In this document: positions 5,665 through 10,309 of the stretch, piece by piece | Numbering within the stretch: the first letter of the stretch is position 1 | Layout of the letters: every line of letters begins with the position of its first letter | Source: SFTJ01 sp051871555 | Lineage (GTDB): Bacteria > Bacteroidota > Bacteroidia > Bacteroidales > Muribaculaceae | Reading direction: 5' to 3' | Length of the DNA: 10,309 nucleotides | Assembly: GCA_051871555.1 (NCBI GenBank) | Contig: JBJECZ010000038.1 | Span: forward strand, 1-10,309 | Program-made: the position numbers and the translations under genes | The notes under the pieces: model-generated | Database searches by the model: none | The model's input: the letters and a program-made list of their open reading frames with translations, nothing else | What the model was told of the DNA's origin: nothing

Positions 5665-8130
5665 ATGATGCATTCATTGAAACGAATTTCACTGATAGCG
5701 CTTCTCGGCGCAGTGGCTACATTGTCGGCCAAAGCAGTGGACCTGAAAACTCGCTACGCCGAATGGCGATTCGACAAAAAAGGCTACATAACCAAAATCA
5801 CCGACATCAGCACACGCACAAACTATGTGCCTAAGGATGTTCCGTCGCCACTGATTATGCTCTACGACGGCAAAAACTACATCAAACCGGTGCAACTGCG
5901 CACCAACGGCGACCATTGGACACTGAAGATGGAAAACGGTTCGCAAGCCACACTGACATGCAAAATAAAAGATAATTACATATATTTTAGCCTAAACGAG
6001 CTCACTAAACGCGACGGCATCGAGGCTGTCACTTGGGGTCCGTATGCCACCACCATATCGCTATATCTGGGCGAAACCGTTGGCGTGGCACGCGACGGCA
6101 AGTTTGCCATTGGCGTGATGCCTCTCGAAACAAAGACCTACGAAGGCGTGCCTCACCTTGGCGACGATGCCGACGGCGGTTTCTATGTGCAACCGCTACC
6201 CGGCGAAACCGTTGACAACGAATATAAGGACCGCATTGGCGAAAAAGTGGAAAATATCGACGTAAACCGCACCGGCGACTTGCCCGAAGGCATACGTCAG
6301 AAGCGCGGCAACGCAGTTGTAGTGCGTCCTTACGGCAGCGACATACAGTTCTTTGCACGCGACTGGCGCAAAGAACGCACCATCGACCTCTACGGCCGCC
6401 GTCAGCACGTCGCTGCCGTTGATGTCGATTTCATCGGCTCGTCGATTGCCCTTTACGCCGCTCCGCACAACACCGCCATCAACGTGATTGGCGACATCGA
6501 GGTGAACGAAGGCTTGCCTCACCCAACGCTCAATGGCGAATGGATTAAAACACGACGCGGCGCCAACCCGGCTTATATGCTCTACGAAGGCTCGTCGCTC
6601 GACAACTGCCTCAACTATGCCGACTCGTGCCAATTCAACCTGGTGCACATCGGCGACATCTTCAAGAGCTGGGGGCACTTCGACTTACACACTAAGCGTT
6701 TCCCCGGCGGAGCTGCCGAAATAAAGCAGTTCACCGACAAAGCCCGTGCCCGCGGCATTAAGATTGGTGTACACACCCTCACTATGTTCACTTCAACCCA
6801 CGACCCCTACGTGACTACTGCGGCAAGCGACAGCCTCGCCATTTCGGGCAGCGCCACGCTCACCAAAGCCATCAGCGCCACCGACAAGGAAATTGAAATA
6901 TCGTCGCCCGAGTTCTTCACCTATCTCGGCGAAACCCATTCGGCAAAAATCGGCGACGAAATTGTGCAATACCGTGCCATCAGCAAGACGGCACCTTACC
7001 GCCTGCTCGACTGCACACGCGGTCAATTCGGCACCAAGCCATCGGCTCACGCTGCCGGCGCTCGCATCGACAAACTGGTGAACAACTGCTACAGCGGCTT
7101 CTTCCCTAACTACGAATTGCAATACACCTTTGCCGACCGCCTGTCGAATGTGTGCAACGTCACCGGCATCGGGCTTATGGACTTCGACGGATACTACGGC
7201 GGCTCGCCTACGGGCCACGGCTGCCTCGGTTCGGCTGAGTTTGCCAAACGCTGGTATGACGGACTTAACGATAAGGGCGTAATCAACTGCGGCTCATCGG
7301 TGTTCAACTTCTATTGGCACATCTACACCTTCATGAACTGGGGCGAACCGTGGTACAGCAATCTGCGCCAAAGCCAAGTGCGTTATCGCCTCGAAAACCA
7401 ACGCTATTTCGAGCGTAACCTCATGCCTGGCATGCTGGGTTGGTTTAAACTCGAGCAAACCTACCGTCCCGAGGATATCGAGTGGATTCAGGCTCGCAGC
7501 GCCGCCTTCGATGCCGGCTATCTGCTGCGCGTCGACGAGAGCATCGAACGCAACGGCTTCAAGAGCCAACTGTTCGAAGCCATTCGCTCGTGGCAGCAAG
7601 TGCGCAACGGCAACTATCTCACTGCCGAACAGCGCGAAGCAATGAAGAACCCTAACAACGAGTTCCACCTAACTCGCATCGGCGACAGCAAGTGGACATT
7701 GCAGAGCGTATTGCTCAAAGGCGACAACCGCCACAAATTCCGTTCGGTGCAAACAGGCGAACCGCTGCTCAGCCGCTACACCTTCAGCAACCCTTACGAC
7801 GAGCAACCTATTCAATTCTATGCCTACATTGAAAAAGGCGACGACAAGGAAGCTACAATAAGCAACATCACAATTCAAGTGGAGGGCGCTGCCGACATCA
7901 CCATCCCAGCCGTACTCAAGGCTGGCGACAAAATTTGCTGCGACGGCAAGACCGTGCGCATTTGCAACGCCACTTGGCAAACCGTAAAGTCGTTCCCGGT
8001 AGCCGAAACAGCCATCTGGAGCAACGGCGACAACAACGTGACCATATCTGCCGATTTTTCGTCGGAAGAGGCTCCTGCAGTGAATGTTGAATTCAAGGCT
8101 CTTGGCGACAAACAGGTAATAGGAAAATAA
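5665..8130 (+). CDS. Exported large TIM-barrel glycoside hydrolase candidate with an inserted beta module
   Basis: A signal peptide covers residues 1-24 (cleavage SAKA|VD). Two ATGs lie in tandem (5665 and 5668); either works. Residues about 25-290 look like the N-terminal beta-sandwich seen before TIM barrels in GH31/36/97-type enzymes. A barrel seems to start near residue 300 (LVHIGDIFKSWGHFD, then GIKIGVHTLTMF ending at 375). It is interrupted at about 380-472 by a beta-rich insert with IGDEIVQY, LLDCTRGQFGT and AHAAGARI, then resumes with GLMDFDGYYGG (503-513), the best candidate for the catalytic strand (Asp506, Asp508). The motifs INCGSSVFNFYW and EWIQARSAAFDAGYLL follow, and a C-terminal beta-sandwich occupies about 690-821. 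I cannot name a CAZy family with confidence; database labels are likely to be 'hypothetical' or 'alpha-galactosidase-like'. Spacing of 18 and 17 bases to its neighbours supports co-expression and action on the same glycan. Confidence 0.8.
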   Translation: MMHSLKRISLIALLGAVATLSAKAVDLKTRYAEWRFDKKGYITKITDISTRTNYVPKDVPSPLIMLYDGKNYIKPVQLRTNGDHWTLKMENGSQATLTCKIKDNYIYFSLNELTKRDGIEAVTWGPYATTISLYLGETVGVARDGKFAIGVMPLETKTYEGVPHLGDDADGGFYVQPLPGETVDNEYKDRIGEKVENIDVNRTGDLPEGIRQKRGNAVVVRPYGSDIQFFARDWRKERTIDLYGRRQHVAAVDVDFIGSSIALYAAPHNTAINVIGDIEVNEGLPHPTLNGEWIKTRRGANPAYMLYEGSSLDNCLNYADSCQFNLVHIGDIFKSWGHFDLHTKRFPGGAAEIKQFTDKARARGIKIGVHTLTMFTSTHDPYVTTAASDSLAISGSATLTKAISATDKEIEISSPEFFTYLGETHSAKIGDEIVQYRAISKTAPYRLLDCTRGQFGTKPSAHAAGARIDKLVNNCYSGFFPNYELQYTFADRLSNVCNVTGIGLMDFDGYYGGSPTGHGCLGSAEFAKRWYDGLNDKGVINCGSSVFNFYWHIYTFMNWGEPWYSNLRQSQVRYRLENQRYFERNLMPGMLGWFKLEQTYRPEDIEWIQARSAAFDAGYLLRVDESIERNGFKSQLFEAIRSWQQVRNGNYLTAEQREAMKNPNNEFHLTRIGDSKWTLQSVLLKGDNRHKFRSVQTGEPLLSRYTFSNPYDEQPIQFYAYIEKGDDKEATISNITIQVEGAADITIPAVLKAGDKICCDGKTVRICNATWQTVKSFPVAETAIWSNGDNNVTISADFSSEEAPAVNVEFKALGDKQVIGK

Positions 8131-8147
8131 ACATAACTCTTTGGAAC

Positions 8148-10238
8148 ATGAAAATAAAAAACATTCTGTTGCTGGCTGCGCTTTTGGCGCCCACATGCGT
8201 GATGGCGCGCACAACAATCACAGCAAAGCCCGGCAAAAATGCCATTCAAAACGCCATCAACAAGGCGGCAAACATCAACGACGATGTGGTGATTGAACTC
8301 ACCGGCGGCACCTATCGCACCAATAAAACCATCGAGGTGACATCGGGCAAATGGAACAGCCTGCTCATCACCGCCCGACCCGGGCACGAAGTGAGCATCA
8401 CCGGCGACTTGGTGGTGCCCAAAAACCGCGTTCGCGCTGTCACCGACAAGGCACTACTGCAGCGCATCCCCGCTGAGGCTCGTTCTCGCGTGCTAATGGC
8501 TGACTGCCGCGGGCTGGTGGACAGCTTGAGCAATATCCGTCCTTCGGGATTCGGCCGCAAGTCGATGCCGGCATGGTCGGAACTGATGGTCGACGGCAGC
8601 CCGCTCACCATAGCCCGTTGGCCAAACGATTCGATGGCGCTGATTGGCAAAATCGAGGTGTCGGGCGGAGTGGAAGACAAGAAAACCGGACGTCTGCCCG
8701 TATTTCACTATCACGGCGACCGACCAAAGCGCTGGAAAGACACATCGAACATGTGGATAGGCGGCTATTTTGGCTACGGCTATGCCGACGACCTTATTCC
8801 GGTGAAAGCCGTCAACACCGCCGACAGCACCATCCATGCAGGCATGTTCACAACCTATCAATTCTTCACCGGAGCCGATTTCCGCCGCTGGTATGCTGCC
8901 AACATCATCGAGGAACTCGACCGCGAAGGCGAGTTTGTGGTCGACCCAAAGAAACATGCATTCTATTTCATCTCTCCCACCGGCACTGCACGCGACGTGC
9001 GCCTCACCGTACTCACCACGCCACTCCTCGCCATTGAGCATTGCTCCAATGTGACCGTGAAAGGACTCACCTTCGAGAACAGCCGCGGCATTGGCGTGTA
9101 TATGGAAAGCACCGAGAATGTGGTGGTAGACGGCTGCACACTGCGCAATCTGGGCAACGTGGCTGTGTGCATTGGCAACGGCACCGATTCCGACAAGCAA
9201 GACCTCATGCACCACTCCATGGAAAAAGGCGGCAAAACATGCAGCCGCGCCGTGGGCGACATGATGGGCGCAATCTACGAAAACACCATGCTCTATCGCA
9301 ACACCGGCCGCAACAACGGTGTGCGCAACAGCTATATTTATAACGTGGGAGCAGGCGGCGTGAGCCTCGGTGGCGGCAATCGCGCCACACTCACCCCTTC
9401 AAACAACTTTGTTGAAAACTGCCGCATTTCGCGCTACAACCGCATCGAAAAATCCTATCGTCCTGCCGTTTGGATTGACGGCGTGGGCAACCATGTGAGC
9501 GGATGCAGCATTTTCGACGCCCCGAGCATGGCTATTCTGTTCCATGGCAACAACCATGTGATTGAGCTGTGCCACATCACCAACGTATGCCAGGAAGTTG
9601 ACGACCAAGGCGCCATCTACTACGGCCGCGACCCCTCGGAACGCGGCAACATAATCCGCTACAACTATTTCCATAAACTGAGCCCGCGCCACCGCGTCAC
9701 CGCCACCTATCACGACGACGGCGCTTGCGGCAGCGAGGTGTATGGCAACATCTATCATCGCGCCGGTTCGCTGCCGGTGCTCATTGGCGGCGGCATGGAC
9801 CATCATTATCATGGCAACCTGTTCCTGAATTGCCCGGTGGCAATACACGTCGACAACCGTCTGCAAAACTGGGCGGCAAACATGGTGGCTAAGGGCGGAA
9901 TCTACGAAACTCGCCTCAACGCTGTGAAATATAATCAGCCGCCTTACAGCACAGCCTACCCCGAACTGGCTAATTATTGGAACGACAATCCGTCACTACC
10001 CAAGCGCAACGTAATCGAAGGCAACTTGTTCTACAACATCGACACTGTGATTCGCGGCAATGCCAAGTGGGGCGAATGGCGCGGCAACTGGACTACCGTA
10101 AACAATCCCGGCTTTGTCGACCCAGAGCAACCGCTAAAAGGCTTTGCCGCCGATGCCGAGATTCTGCGCATACTGCCAGAAACCGGCAACATTCCGTTCG
10201 ACAAAATCGGCTCGACCCTGCCTGCAGCTGAACGCTAA
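8148..10238 (+). CDS. Exported GH141-like right-handed parallel beta-helix glycosidase candidate
   Basis: Signal peptide residues 1-20 end at CVMA|R; the Cys at 17 does not sit in a lipobox. The N-terminal part (about 25-90) starts a beta-helix with VVIELTGGTYRTNKTIEV. It is followed by the block found in GH141-type proteins: ELMVDGSPLTIARWPN (145-160), MWIGGYFGYGYADDLIPV (202-219) and NIIEELDREGEFVVD (252-266). Helix coils continue from about 295 to 640. A conserved acidic cluster lies in EVDDQGAIYYGRD (Asp485, Asp486, Asp495) and YHDDGACGSE (Asp523, Asp524), where I would place the active site. Characterised GH141 members are an alpha-L-fucosidase acting on rhamnogalacturonan II (Bacteroides thetaiotaomicron BT1002) and a clostridial xylanase, so either sugar is possible here. 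It is the last gene of the operon, 17 bases after its neighbour. The fold is certain enough; membership of GH141 proper rather than a sister family needs a profile search. Confidence 0.8.
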   Translation: MKIKNILLLAALLAPTCVMARTTITAKPGKNAIQNAINKAANINDDVVIELTGGTYRTNKTIEVTSGKWNSLLITARPGHEVSITGDLVVPKNRVRAVTDKALLQRIPAEARSRVLMADCRGLVDSLSNIRPSGFGRKSMPAWSELMVDGSPLTIARWPNDSMALIGKIEVSGGVEDKKTGRLPVFHYHGDRPKRWKDTSNMWIGGYFGYGYADDLIPVKAVNTADSTIHAGMFTTYQFFTGADFRRWYAANIIEELDREGEFVVDPKKHAFYFISPTGTARDVRLTVLTTPLLAIEHCSNVTVKGLTFENSRGIGVYMESTENVVVDGCTLRNLGNVAVCIGNGTDSDKQDLMHHSMEKGGKTCSRAVGDMMGAIYENTMLYRNTGRNNGVRNSYIYNVGAGGVSLGGGNRATLTPSNNFVENCRISRYNRIEKSYRPAVWIDGVGNHVSGCSIFDAPSMAILFHGNNHVIELCHITNVCQEVDDQGAIYYGRDPSERGNIIRYNYFHKLSPRHRVTATYHDDGACGSEVYGNIYHRAGSLPVLIGGGMDHHYHGNLFLNCPVAIHVDNRLQNWAANMVAKGGIYETRLNAVKYNQPPYSTAYPELANYWNDNPSLPKRNVIEGNLFYNIDTVIRGNAKWGEWRGNWTTVNNPGFVDPEQPLKGFAADAEILRILPETGNIPFDKIGSTLPAAER

Positions 10239-10309
10239 ACAGATTTCTCAAAAGGATTTTTTCCTGACTTCGTCATTGCGTCACCCAAAAATCTTCGTCG
10301 AAGAGTTTG
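10239..10309. other. Non-coding tail after the operon
   Basis: No gene starts in these 71 bases. AGGA (10253-10256) can pair with TCCT (10262-10265) across five Ts, but a 4-bp AT-rich stem is too weak to call a terminator. The tail ends in the flanking motif described separately. Confidence 0.5.
10294..10307 (+). repeat. Downstream copy of the 14-base flanking motif
   Basis: TTCGTCGAAGAGTT matches 971-984 at 13 of 14 bases, same strand, and TTGCGT precedes both copies (961-966 and 10277-10282) at different distances. Together with one flanking base on each side it forms the odd palindrome CTTCG-T-CGAAG. The window ends two bases later, so it cannot be seen whether the palindromic repeat follows as it does upstream. 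Confidence 0.45.

Noticed and set aside
10253..10265. Rho-independent terminator after the operon
   Set aside because: Only a 4-bp AGGA/TCCT stem with the T-run in the loop rather than after the stem; too weak.

Overview
The window looks like a chromosomal segment of a gut-type Bacteroidota bacterium (order Bacteroidales; a Muribaculaceae- or Prevotella-like host is my guess). The reasons are the protein families, the Sec signal peptides on successive glycan-active enzymes, the lack of clear Shine-Dalgarno sequences, and a TAnnTTTG-type promoter box (found by eye).

Layout. (1) Positions 1-939 hold the 3' part of an AT-rich AAA/DUF4143 ATPase gene. It is interrupted by one in-frame TGA codon at 412-414, and homology resumes in the same frame, so it looks like a nonsense-mutated pseudogene whose 5' end lies outside the window. 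(2) Positions 940-1452 are a 513-base intergenic stretch with no credible gene. It holds two diverged copies of a palindrome-rich repeat in opposite orientation (994-1057 and 1193-1265), a third related hairpin (1277-1323), and a promoter -7 box at 1416-1423. (3) Positions 1453-10238 hold four tightly spaced, same-strand genes (gaps 45, 18 and 17 bases), each with an N-terminal signal peptide. In order they are a GH120-type beta-xylosidase with both catalytic acids, a DUF5703/GH95-like (alpha/alpha)6 glycosidase candidate, a large TIM-barrel glycosidase candidate with an inserted beta module, and a GH141-like right-handed beta-helix protein. (4) Positions 10239-10309 are non-coding and end in a 14-base motif that also occurs at 971-984, next to the upstream repeat.

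The four genes read as one operon for stepwise exo-acting breakdown of a complex glycan in the periplasm. GH120 implies terminal beta-xylose. GH141 precedents are a fucosidase acting on rhamnogalacturonan II and a xylanase, so a xylose-bearing, possibly fucosylated plant glycan is a reasonable hypothesis. No SusC/SusD pair, regulator, transporter or sulfatase is visible, so this may be one end of a larger polysaccharide utilization locus or a stand-alone enzyme cassette. The most novel content is the middle pair of enzymes, for which I cannot name an established activity. The sampled GC content changes sharply between the ATPase remnant (about one third) and the operon (well above half), with the repeat-rich intergenic stretch at the junction.
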